NCBI GenBank assembly: GCA_015178975.1
Contig: WHVD01000048.1
Coordinates: 372,001-436,000, forward strand
Reading direction: 5' to 3'
Source of the DNA: Hysterangium stoloniferum
Lineage: Eukaryota > Basidiomycota > Agaricomycetes > Hysterangiales > Hysterangiaceae
Length of the DNA stretch: 64,000 nt
Shown here piece after piece: positions 1 to 10,039 of the stretch. A program made the position numbers and the translations under genes. Under the pieces are notes generated by a model, which was not told where the DNA came from, ran no database searches, and was given only the letters and a program-made list of their open reading frames with translations. The first letter of the stretch is position 1. Each line of letters begins with the position of its first letter.

Positions 1-2
1 TG

Positions 3-316
3 ATAGCGCCCGATGGAGGGATTGTGCGACTTGTGCGACCTCTACGAGAAGTCACCATGAAAGAGTGTGCCGCGTATTTGCGTTGGCGGAACCTCTCTGT
101 GATTGGGAATAAACGAATGCTATCAACACCTAGCAATGGCAAAGAGAGCATCGGCAGTCTTACGAAAGGCAAGTGAGTCACCGTTGGTCATGAGAAGTCT
201 ATTTTAATGTTTTTCATCAAGATTTCATATTCGGTTTAGAGCGCGACTATCCGTCCACTGTCAGCGCGATTGTACGAACTTGTAATAAGCTGGTTTCAAA
301 TAAAGCGCAAGTCTAG
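3..316 (+). CDS. CTU2: Cytoplasmic tRNA 2-thiolation protein 2, C-terminal part (gene runs off the left edge)
   Basis: Only the last two exons are in the window: 3-168 and 222-316, stop TAG at 314-316. The translation contains VRPLREVTMKECAAYLRW, then GSLTKD, and after the intron FIFGLERDYPSTVSAIVRTC, which is the conserved C-terminal end of the CTU2/NCS2 family. This protein partners the thiolase CTU1/NCS6 to make the 2-thio group on wobble U34 of cytosolic tRNAs for Lys, Gln and Glu. The intron (169-221, 53 nt) begins GCAAGT rather than GT and ends AG. The reading frame and the family sequence LTKDF only work with this GC-AG splice; a GT donor four bases later breaks the frame. No truncation is visible at the 3' end. 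Identity is strong from the C-terminal block; the N-terminal half lies outside the window. Confidence 0.88.
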
Positions 317-620
317 TGGACAGAAATACCATCATTGACCAAGTAATTGCACCATTCTAATATTATTATATATATAAGTTGGGTCAAAATGGCAGGGAAA
401 AAACACAGTGAGTACTCACCAGCTGCTAATGTTCCCACAAATCCCATGAATTGTAGCTGTACAGGGGCAGGCCGAGCAGCGAAAATATCATTGCGTGCAC
501 CTTTGGTGTAGCCTTCTAGATTGACGACTGCTCAGACAGTAAGGTAGAATATCCTTTGATTTTTATTTGCAATACGCACGCAAATGAATCCCATCCATGA
601 CAATTCGTTCGACAATTTCT
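313..620 (-). pseudogene. OGT: Fragment of an O-GlcNAc transferase (GT41) gene
   Basis: Three consecutive exon pieces read on the minus strand: about 620-580 (EIVERIVMDGIHL), 527-420 (VNLEGYTKGARNDIFAARPA, then PVQLQFMGFVGTLAA) and 356-313 (EWCNYLVNDGISVH). Introns 579-528 and 419-357 have normal GT-AG ends and join the pieces in frame. The GYTKGARN block and the WCDYL-type block are hallmarks of the catalytic region of fungal/bacterial SPINDLY-OGT enzymes, which transfer GlcNAc to Ser/Thr. The rest of the catalytic domain should follow, but the homology stops at a TAG whose complement overlaps the CTU2 stop codon. I could not find upstream OGT exons either, so this is a truncated relic and not a working gene. 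Confidence 0.72.
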
Positions 621-1131
621 CATGTGGACCACACTGACACGTAGACTCGGAGTAACATAATCATACTAACCAGTCTATGATGGCTAGAAAACTTGGAATA
701 TGTATCAGCAGCTTATGACACATCGTAAGCTTTGGTAAAGAGAAAATGCCTACCTGGGCAGTGTGGATATTCAATGGCACTTCACCTTGTCGAGAATGGT
801 TGTAATTGATGTGCTTTATCCTCCATTGTATGCCTAATAAAGTAAGGTTAGACGGAACCATCAATTAAAGAACTTCATATTCCTCACTCGATTTGGGACA
901 TTGCCGCCCTGACTGTAAGTTTTGTAGGGTGGGGCTTGTCTACATGTATGATGGATTACAACTGGGGGCCGAGAAAATTTCAGATAAACAAGTTACCAAA
1001 ACAATCGAGCCAGCCTGCAAGCACAATATGTCAGTACCTGAGCGGAGAGTGATGGAAAGGTTTGAACCATGTGATAGAATGTGACAACACGTTGAACACT
1101 GTCACGTAGACAGTGCAATCACGCTGATCCA
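621..1131. other. Intergenic stretch with no recognised gene
   Basis: Only short open frames without family signatures. A minus-strand frame (864-661) carries donor-like GTAGGC but matches nothing I know and does not extend the neighbouring OGT fragment. Confidence 0.5.
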
Positions 1132-2704
1132 ATGTCACTGTCAGTTTCAAACAATGTGCCCCACAGTTCTCCTGGTGAAAATCCAGACACATCTTCTTTG
1201 GCGTCCCGTAACCCGACCAGGGATGTTATTCCCAAGCGCTCCCGTGTTCAATTAAAATGCAGCAATGCTGAAAGAATCACTGCCAATGCTAGCCATGACT
1301 TGAACAAGGAGAATGCCAATGCTCTCCGGCTTGAGATTGAGCAGTTCTTTGAGCATCGTGACAGAGAAATCTTACGGCTCTCAAAGAAATACCACAAGTC
1401 GGAGATAAACATCAAGATGCTCCTCAGCAATGAGAGCAAGTACCGGAATATGCGTGCTCCATCACTTCGGAATGCATTGGTTCATGCAAAGGGCCTTGAA
1501 GTGAATGAAAGTAAGTAATGTGTTTGTTGTTTGTGCTGACTGGAGGCACTTATCATACTATTTCCAGATTGCAAGCAAGGAGATCGCCTGACTCTAGCTG
1601 ACATTCAGAAACTTGTAGATGATGATGTCTCCATGCAGAACCCATCAAAAGATCAGTGCCGGGAATTGTTTGAAAATCTGCAGATGCATCGTGACTTGAA
1701 AAGAACTGGGGTGCACATATCGAATGCAGCAGCAGCATTAGATTGCCAAGGGGCTGTGAGCAGAGTATCAACAGAGGTATGTATCTCCTACAGTATCTTT
1801 GAACAGCTGAATTCATGTTATTTCAGATTAGAGACTTGTCGGAGCGCACTGGCATGTGTTCAATGGTGTTTTTCACACGCACACACATACACGACACTAC
1901 CATTCCCTCATGGGCTGATTCGGATGGTGCTATTGCCTTTGTCTCTGAGGTGTTGAAACTTGAGCCCATGGAGTTCCTTGCTAGGTTTGAGCAGTGGGCT
2001 TGTGCGAGGATTAAATGTGAGAACTGCTTTGTCCTCGGTTGGAAGTGCATTCACAATCTTCATCAGCTGGGAGCCCCCAGGAAAACCTACAGACGATGAG
2101 AGCTGACTGCACACGCCTCATAATTGAAGGGCTTCGTAAGTGACTGAATCTGTTTGCCTGCAATGCACTACTACCTAATACAGGTGTGGTCCTGAACATC
2201 AAGAATGTTACTATGAGCTACATCAAGTATGATTGCAACATCGTCAGCAAGTACAAGGTCGAGCTTGTTGGGTGGCCAGCATCAATCAAGTTTGCTAATC
2301 CATCAGAAATTGGCACCATTGACAAAATACGAACTCTACGCCAGGCTCTTAGGGTTGGGGATTGCAAGTGGATTGCACAATCACAAAGGCAACAGGCAGC
2401 TCATATGGAGAAGCTCACAGTGAAAGAAGCTGCTGGCGAACTGGTGGTTAAGAAGAGGAAGGAGAGGTCAGACAAGGGAAAGGTCAGGACAAAAGGTAGC
2501 ATGAAGGATGTCCTCCCAAAGGGGGGGCAGGAGGGGGGGAGGTGTATGCGGGACAGTGAGAATGATAAGGGACCCCAGCAGCCACCCAGGAAGAAGAGAA
2601 AGCATGCTACTATGACTATGTCAAACACTGCAAAGCAGCTCCCACCCACTCGTAACAGCAAGGAGTTCATCAGTGACTACGACGATGATACCAATGAGGA
2701 TTAA
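1132..2704 (+). CDS. Agaricomycete-specific protein of unknown function, five exons
   Basis: Exons 1132-1510, 1568-1776, 1827-2016, 2067-2135 and 2184-2704 join in one frame; all introns are 46-57 nt with GT-AG ends. The third intron (2017-2066) is needed to avoid a stop at 2097 and yields the join ARIK-SGSPQENLQTMRADC. I recognise the family from many Agaricomycete genomes by three blocks: an N-terminal helix around EIEQFFEHRDREILRLSKKY, a middle MRADCTRLIIEGL block, and VVLNIKNVTMSYIKYDCNIV followed by KFANPSEIGTIDKIRTL. The C-terminal ~80 residues are basic (KKRKERSDKGK, PPRKKRKH) and probably nuclear-localising, ending in an acidic DDDTNED tail. Members often lie near transposable elements. 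No catalytic motif is visible and I assign no function. The start was taken as the first in-frame ATG. Confidence 0.68.
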
Positions 2705-3824
2705 ATAGTTAGTCGAGGCCTTGACTTTGCCCCATTGGTACCCCCCCCCTACCGTACCTATGTTATCCTGTATACCACGTAGCAATGCATTATGATGCTG
2801 ATGTCATGCCATGTACTCGATAACAGCTAGCATTGTTGAAACTCATGATACCATATAAAATAAGGGGTTAAGAGGCAGGAGAAATGAGAGGAGGGGTAGA
2901 GGGATATCACAGGAAGATGGGTGTGAAGTATGGTGGGGATCAGAGAAAAACTGGGCAATCATGGTTGTGGGTGATGAGCGGGAGGGTGGGAGAAGGCGGG
3001 ATGATGCCTAGGAGGGCCTGTGATTGATGGGCATGGTTCCCGGAGATTACGTGCAGCCATCAGGGCATTGATGGTGCCATTGCCAAGCAGCGCCTTTGAT
3101 GTCCGGCACATGCCGGGATAGCTGTGAGAAAGTCTAAGTGTGTGCAATATTTAAACAAGGTTTATTGACAGAGGCCTGTACAAGTCTAATTTACTCGTGT
3201 TAGAGGAGGAGAACGGGTCCCTCTCCACCTCTAATAAGAGGTGTTTGGTGGTATTATCAGGTGACTGAGGAATGTTTGGGAGATTCTGTAGAACACAAAA
3301 ATTTACCGCACATTTTCGAGGATTTGGAACATTCTCATGAATTTTTTAAATTTTCCACGAATTTTTAGAGGATATTTGGAGATCAAGAATCTGAGCCTAG
3401 GCGGTTGCGACAGCTTGGAGACGTGAGATGGAGTCGGTGCTGCTTGGTACATAGCTCAATCATGACTGTAGAAATGCTATGATGGTATTCCGAAGCTAGG
3501 CACAAGCTAGGTTGCTTAAATCTGTACATCTCCTGGCAATCGCCATACCTCCAGTGATACAAAACACTGTCCAGTGTCAAGGATGATGGTCACTTGGCTT
3601 GCTTTAGCAACGGAGGACGTTCATCGTGCACTTTGCCGTCGATCATCAACTCAGGCGATCAAATCAATTTCCTTATATGGCAAATATTAGAGGACAGCCC
3701 TAAACCAGGACTTGCTATTGGTTGTCTATTTGTCGTCTGTTGCGTTTCCATCTGTCACGAATTATGATCTTTCTTAGCCTCTATTGATCCCGAAGTGTCG
3801 CTTAAGGGAGTGATGCTCATTCAT
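2705..3824. other. Intergenic, no gene recognised
   Basis: Contains short G-rich and C-rich runs (C-run near 2740) and AT-rich flanks. No coding signature was found on either strand. Confidence 0.5.
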
Positions 3825-3825
3825 C

Positions 3826-3831
3826 TATAAA
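3826..3831 (+). promoter_or_regulatory. TATA box candidate of the secreted-protein gene at 3975
   Basis: TATAAA preceded by TCATC lies 144 bp before the start codon and is followed by a pyrimidine-rich leader. The paralogue at 10039 has a TATAAG-type box at a similar distance (complement of 10136-10141). Confidence 0.4.
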
Positions 3832-3974
3832 GTCCCCCAGGTCAGGAAGTAGTTCCACACTTGAGCTTGACGTTCAACACTTTCGACTTCGTGTTATTTT
3901 TTTGTTATTATCCCGTCCTAACAAAACCCTTTTATCATTTCCATACAAACTACTACTGTCCTTAAAAGTAAACC

Positions 3975-4501
3975 ATGCAACTCTCGTTGATCGCGCTGTT
4001 TGCTGGTGCCGCCATGGCCGCCCCCATGACATTGCACAATGTTCGTAGCTGCGAAGTTACCCGTGAGTTGACATCGTACTCCCAGTAGATGGCTTTAACG
4101 AAGTGGTCTGGTTGTAGAATGTATCGTCGCTCTTGGTCCTGTTGCTGTAGGATGCGGTTCTGCTGTAGTCCAAGGCGGCGCTGGTGAGTCCTAACCTTTT
4201 TTATATTGCCGGATGGACGACTTGATGGATTGTCTTTAAGACCCCGTTTCCGATATTGGATGTGTCGCAAGTGTTTTGAGCACGGTTACCGATATCGTCA
4301 GTTGAACGTCTTGATCTACTATTCTCGATGGCTAATTGATTTTTATAGCCTGCTCCTTGCGCAGGATGCCCTGGAGCATCAGAAATTAGCGGAGCTGTTA
4401 ACGATGCGGAAGATGCTGTGAACGGAGCTATTGACAGTGCAGGGGATGCTGTTAGCGGGGCTTTCGATGACGCCACCTCCGCCATCGGAAGCTTATTCTA
4501 A
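3975..4501 (+). CDS. Small secreted six-cysteine protein, paralogue 1
   Basis: Four exons: 3975-4062, 4118-4183, 4241-4296 and 4349-4501, giving 120 residues. Residues 1-16 (MQLSLIALFAGAAMAA) form a typical signal peptide. The mature part carries six cysteines in RSC, QC, GC, GC, PC and GC contexts (RSCEVTQCIVALGPVAVGC, SDIGC, PAPCAGC), then an acidic alanine/glycine-rich tail (DAEDAVNGAIDSAGDAVSGA) likely to be a flexible amphipathic helix. The layout resembles fungal calcium-binding-protein-like (CBP) small secreted proteins, which also use six cysteines; that assignment is a guess from memory. A paralogue with the same exon phases lies on the other strand at 9525-10039. All introns are GT-AG; the third begins GTCAGT. 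Confidence 0.72.
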
Positions 4502-5342
4502 GAATGTATTCTTGTAGACAGCTTTTATGGAAATGAATGAGGGCTGTCGTTGGCATTTCTTCGTATTCTAAACTTAAGGAGAATACGGTTGTCAGTGCTG
4601 CCGACAGTATTGGAAATACTCTGGCGTAGGTTTCGTCTGCGTGCTTCCTATGTAGATCACTTGACGGTCCAGTCTAGATATAGTCTATGCTAGACGCATA
4701 AACCCGATATCTTGCCATAACCCTTAAAGCCTAAGTATCCGAAAGGTCCAGGCCTAAGTCTCGAATCGCTGTGCTTCCCATGTATATGTCTTAATGGAGT
4801 CTATAGTCTATGCTAGAGACATAAACTGTAGTATCTAGCCGCATTTTCTACTAGCTCCATATTAGTGATCTATGCTAGAGACATAAACTGCAGTATCTAG
4901 CCGTATTTCTACTAACTCCATATTAATGATCAATGAGTATAGATGCCAAGGGACGCCGCAAACAGAAGTCCACCTTCATTTAGTAAAAGTCCCACGAGAC
5001 TCGATAGATAAAGCCTACCCAACTATCAATAGCCCGCTCAATTGAATGCACATTGAAGTTAAATTACTGAGTATATCACGCCGCAGCAAACGTTGCAGAT
5101 TCTAAATATCAGGTATCGAGGTCACCAATATTTTATCCAACAAAATATCAAATCAAAAAGATATATATCACTTGCAATTTCAGTCGTGATTTCACTAAAA
5201 CGAATACGGTTAAACGAAGCGTTGCCGTCCATATGGCGGAAGCAAGTGGAAGTCATGCGCTGTGTTGGAAAGCGGGGCTGGTTGTAAATAGTAGTATCAA
5301 AACAGGCTGTGGCGAATAGCAATTAAGGATTTACCTCCGATG
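4502..5342. other. Intergenic, no gene recognised apart from a short tandem duplication
   Basis: AT-rich sequence with many TCTATGCTAGA-like words between 4680 and 4930. Nothing coding was recognised. Confidence 0.5.
4807..4930. repeat. Two tandem 62 bp units (plus a degenerate one near 4685)
   Basis: Unit 1 is 4807-4868, unit 2 is 4869-4930; both begin TCTATGCTAGAGACATAAAC and differ at a handful of bases. Confidence 0.75.
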
Positions 5343-5348
5343 CACGTT
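5343..5348 (+). promoter_or_regulatory. CACGTT, possible Pho4-type site upstream of the phosphate transporter
   Basis: In yeasts Pho4 binds CACGTG or CACGTT in promoters of phosphate genes. This single copy is 223 bp before the transporter start. A 6-mer can occur by chance, so this is only a pointer. Confidence 0.2.
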
Positions 5349-5570
5349 CGCGCACACTGTCAGGCGCTGATCTCCGGTACGCGTGGATACTATGACTGCA
5401 ATGATGAACGAACTCCAACTCAATTGAACCATGATGTCCATGATTCATCCTAGCACTATAATTAAGGCTATGTCAAATAGAGGCTTTCCAATACTTAGAG
5501 CCATATAACCCTTTCAATTTCGATAATACTTAGTAACATATCCACAGTACATTTTCAAGCGGACTCCAAT

Positions 5571-7983
5571 ATGCCAGAATATGCAGAGGACGATGATTTC
5601 CAACGACAACGCGGCGACATCAGTGGTGGATTAGAGGCGAGTGAACGCGACAGAGAAGACAAACCCCCGTATTATCTCACTTCCACTGAGGTCAAGCTAC
5701 TTGGTATCAGTGGGGTAAGTGTATTGATAACACTGTATTGTGGATTTACCCGAATGGCACACAGGTTGGATTCTTCCTAGATGCATACGACCTTTTTATC
5801 ATCAATGTACGTCATCTCCATGCTTTCTCGTCTTCTTAATATTTACGCTTCGGGGTTTGTAGCAAGTCACAGTAATGCTCCAATATGTCTTGTACAATGG
5901 AAATGCACTTCCCAAAGGATTGCACGGACTAGTAAACGCTGGTGCCAACATTGGTAGCGTGATTGGTCAGTTTACCTTCGGATATCTTGCAGATGCTTTG
6001 TGAGTATGAAAATAATTCCCTCCCCCGGCTATCAGTAACTTTTTTTTTTTTTTGGATGATCCTACAGTGGCCGAAAGGCAGTTTACGGAAAGGAGCTTAT
6101 GATCATCATATTTGCTACTATTATGACAATTTCTGCGCCGACTGGACCCTTGTTACGTCAAGGAAAGCCAGACAGTGTCTTGATCTGGCTGAGTGAGTCC
6201 CGCACACTTCACACTTCACACACCATAATATCTTACATTCTTCCATTCATTAAGTCGTATGGCGTATCATCCTTGGAATCGGTGTTGGAGGTGACTATCC
6301 CATGTCGGCCTCTGTCTCTTCCGATCGTGTGAGTGTGCGTAAACGCGGGACTATGCTGGCATACGTCTTCGCAAACCAGGTGAGAGACAACCAACATCCT
6401 TTCTTTTGGAATCCTCTTAAATGGCCATGGAACAGGGTTGGGGTTCGTTCGTGGGCAGTCTCGCCACGATGGTCGTGCTGGCCGCGTACAAACATGTCAT
6501 GAACGACGAAGGCAAAATTAGCCGCACTGACGGAAGTGAGTTATTCTTCTATCTCCACGTCGGTTTTGGCCATTTCATGATACCTTACTAGCATGGCGGA
6601 TCGTTGTCGGGATTTCCCTCGTCCCGGCATTTGGAACCCTGTACCACCGACTTACGCTCCCGGAAGCACGTCGCTACGTTAAAGCAAAGAAGCTCGCCGA
6701 TGGATTTGACGAAGCCGAGGTCGCCAAGTTGGGGGCGGGAGGGCGTGGTAACTCGGTGGATGAGACAAGTCAGGACTCATCACAGCTTGAGGGTATGTCA
6801 CGAGCTATTCGGCGCTGGATGTCCAATTGACCAATTCTGTGGCTCAAAGCTGGTGCCTATAAAGTGGTTAGAACAGGCGCAACGAATGCCGTTCCTGGGA
6901 AAAAGCAGCACTTTGCGGGTAAGTACTTTCACTGTGATCAGATCAGATCTTTTCCGTGAATTTCTGATCTCGTTTTCTCCAGAATTTGCATCCTACTTCT
7001 CCGAATGGAGACATTTCAAGATTCTTTTGGGCACTTGTTTGTGTTGGTTCCTCCTCGACATTGCATTTTATGGAATCAACCTTAACCAAGTAACTCTCTT
7101 ACTTTTCGTAAATTTAAATCGATCACCACTGATTCCCCCCCCCCCCCCGCATCTAGTCTGTGGTACTTCAAGAAATAGGTTTCGGTGGGAAGACAGGCAC
7201 CGCATGGCACAAGTTATGGGAGACTGCACTCGGTAACCTGATCATCACCTCTCTTGGTTTCGTTCCCGGTGAGTGGGGGACTATTATACATTTCTTTGGA
7301 AGTGCAATCTTATCTTGATTACCAGGCTACTACGTGACCGTTTTTACCGTCGAATACCTCGGTCGTAAATGGATCCAAATCCAAGGGTTCCTCATGGCCG
7401 CTCTTTTCCGTGAGTTGTTAATAGACCAAATATACCGTGCGTGGGTGACGACGCTTACTACGATACACGCTTAGTTGGAATATTGGCCGGGAGGTTCCAT
7501 GAATTAAACACGGCTTCATTTGTTGTCTGCTTCGCATTCCTGCAGTTCTTCTTCAATTTCGGGGCTAATGCGTACGTTTTTTCATTGCTATAATCCACCT
7601 CCCCCCCCCCTTTTTTTTTTGGCGCTCATCATCCTCTGTTCATACACAGAACAACATACTTGTACCCCGCCGAAGTCTTCCCAACACGCTTCCGGGCCAC
7701 AGCTCACGGCATAAGTGCCGCAAGTGGAAAAGCAGGCGCTATCATATCCTCACTTGGCTTCAACGCACTCACGAATAAGATCGGTACCCCCAACGTCCTC
7801 TGGAGTGTGTTATCTTTTTCTTTCTTTCTACAACACACCTAATCTCACCACTGTCGTACAGTCTTCTTCGGCTGCTGCATTGCCGGTGCCGCGTGCACTC
7901 TTCTTCTGCCTGAGGTGAAGGGACGTGATCCCGACGAAGTCGATGCACAGGAAATCAATGCGGCACGCGCGAGGGGGTATTAA
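5571..7983 (+). CDS. PHO84: High-affinity inorganic phosphate transporter (PHO84-type, major facilitator superfamily)
   Basis: Fourteen exons join in one frame to 530 residues: 5571-5714, 5765-5806, 5863-5999, 6068-6192, 6255-6379, 6436-6535, 6592-6792, 6877-6918, 6983-7089, 7157-7268, 7326-7409, 7475-7571, 7650-7804, 7862-7983. Family hallmarks in order: [14 protein letters not shown] in the first membrane helix, [11 protein letters not shown] between helices 2 and 3, the phosphate-symporter signature [16 protein letters not shown], a hydrophilic central loop ([20 protein letters not shown]), [29 protein letters not shown], and [19 protein letters not shown] near the end. The protein imports phosphate with protons across the plasma membrane and is usually induced by phosphate starvation. 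The length matches PHO84-type proteins (about 520-590 residues). All 13 introns are GT-AG and short; several carry long C or T runs (7139-7148, 7604-7620). No disruption is visible, so it is probably functional. Confidence 0.93.
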
Positions 7984-9524
7984 GTGTTGTCAATTGTCTG
8001 CGGGGACTACGTTACAGAATATTTATTTCTTCCCATTTCCATCAACACACATAGCGAGTAATTTCTTGTTTCTTACAAGTGTTGTTCCTAGAGCCTGATG
8101 TATCATATGTTCATATTGTTCACATGTTAGCCAATCTTTTGACAAAGTGTTGTGCTCACTGAGTCCGGGTCGCACTGGTTGATAGGACCAAGATGTATTG
8201 CTCGACGAACTAACGAACAGGATACATGGCAGCGGGAAAAACAGGATCATTATGTAAAGGTCCGCTGGAATACCGGGCGCCAGGTTTACATTGTGCCTGG
8301 AGCTTGATGTATCATCTATCCATATGTTAGCCAACTTTTTTCACCATCTTTCAAATTTTCTTGTCATCGGCAAACCGTCCATACGACATGGAAAGTCCAA
8401 TTCGAATTCGTAACGTAATATTTAACTTCTTCTCCTTAATCCTCGAATAAATGCTCAAGACCCGCGCAAGGCATGCAGACTCTCAGCCGCAACGGCAATT
8501 CCGTTATCCACATCCATAGCATTTTACTCCAAAAATAGACGTGATCCCAACGCAATCGAGTGGGAGGTGTTAAGCTGGAATCAGCCGCAGCCAAAGCCAT
8601 TACTGGAGCCGAGCTATTTATAATAGCTTGGCTTGGCTCCTAAGCCGGCTTGAGCTATTAGTTGATGCATCATTTAACTTCTATGTTTGTAGCAGAATTA
8701 AATATTCGCTGTGCAAAAAATACACAAAATTATCTAATATATTATCCTTTTACACCTCTAGCGGCTATGGAGTAATAGAAATGTATATATGGTTCGAACC
8801 GGGATACCTGATTACCCCGTCACATAGCGTGATGAAGCGTGCGCAAGAGGATTGAGCTAAATATTGAGAATCATTAAATGTACATTAGTAATATACAAGC
8901 CTACTTGGATAGACAATGAAGTCTTGCTCATCCAAAAGCAACGAGCCCCCTTTGGCTCACGACTAGCCGCGGTTTCAGACAGTTGATAAGTCGAGTCTGA
9001 AGAGTTGAGCGGGTTCCGTGTGGCGGTAGTAGTAACCAAAAATATTATCATGCAAGCTTCACATGTGAGAGGGGGGATTCTAAGTCAATATTTAAACTGA
9101 AGAGAAGTGAAATGCAGGACATGTCTTTTATATTAATAATAAAGCCAAAGCAAGTCACAAGTGGATTAAAGAATAATAGATAGAGCAAAGGAATCATAAA
9201 TATGTAGAACAAAGGGACCTGAAACCTGAAAAAAGAACAAGGAAGGGTATAATTGGCTTGGACTGGCTATTGGCTCCCGGTGGCAACACAAGTGGGATGT
9301 ACGTTAGGCTCAAGTTATGCAATACCGACGTTACTCTTCACAACCATTACCTGTGCCATTAATGTTCCTCAATGTCATAGTGATCGCTTTCTTATAATGT
9401 GCCTTAGTCTTCTGATCACTCATATATCATATCTTGGCAATTTTGCCACTTGTCTTCATCAAAATCACGATACCATGGAAAATCCAAGTCGACTTCCTAT
9501 CCAGTAGCCAATATCTCCCCCTCC
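7984..9524. other. Intergenic between the phosphate transporter and the second secreted-protein gene
   Basis: No gene recognised. An imperfect repeat of GATGTATCAT ... CATATGTTAGCCA occurs at about 8095-8135 and 8301-8335. A palindromic GGTTCGAACC at about 8792 resembles a tRNA B box but lacks a cloverleaf. Confidence 0.5.
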
Positions 9525-10039
9525 TTATCCCCCGAAAAAATCATTGACATCGTCCGTGGCACCCGTGACTCCATCATTGATATCACCACCGACTGACTCT
9601 GCTCCTTTCTCGACAATAGGACCGCATCCTACGCATCTTGCAGGCTATAGACACGAGGCATTAGATGGATGCATAAGGATAGCGTTCGGGAAAACATACA
9701 ACTACGGCTAGGTCACTAACAACATTTCCGACACAGGAGAGGTCTGAAATGGGGTCTAGCAGAGAGGAGGAGGAATGTCGGCGTTCTAGGCAATCGCATA
9801 GCAATAATCATCGCGCTTACTGGCGCCGATTTCAACAGCAGCGGCCGTGCAGGACCCAGCAGTCATGCCGAGAGCAATCATGCATCCTTCAATGGCGCAG
9901 TTTAGCTTCTGAAAGGAGTGGTCGTTGAAATGGTGGCTTTACCTTCTGCGTCGCAAGAGCGAACTTGATGGAGAGACATCGGACCGGCCAATGTAACCCC
10001 AACGAAAGTGCTCAAAGATAGGAAGATAATGTACTGCAT
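9525..10039 (-). CDS. Small secreted six-cysteine protein, paralogue 2
   Basis: Four exons on the minus strand: 10039-9943, 9886-9821, 9755-9706 and 9644-9525, total 110 residues. It opens with a signal peptide (MQYIIFLSLSTFVGVTLAG) followed by PMSLHQVRSC, which parallels PMTLHNVRSC of the gene at 3975. Six cysteines recur in the same spacing (RSC, GC, SC, SC, RC, GC; blocks EGCMIALGMTAGSC, NPISDLSC, PARCVGC) and the tail is again acidic and glycine-rich (GDINDGVTGATDDVNDFFGG). Exon 2 is exactly 66 nt in both genes and intron phases match. Intron 1 (9942-9887) uses the AG after a GCTAAAC branch site; an earlier TTTCAG would hit a stop. Function unknown; extracellular. Confidence 0.72.

Noticed and set aside
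8765..8862. tRNA-like sequence with GGTTCGAACC (B box) and TAGCTCAATCC (A box) on the minus strand
   Set aside because: No acceptor stem, anticodon arm or T-stem pairing could be built; perhaps an old SINE relic but unsupported.
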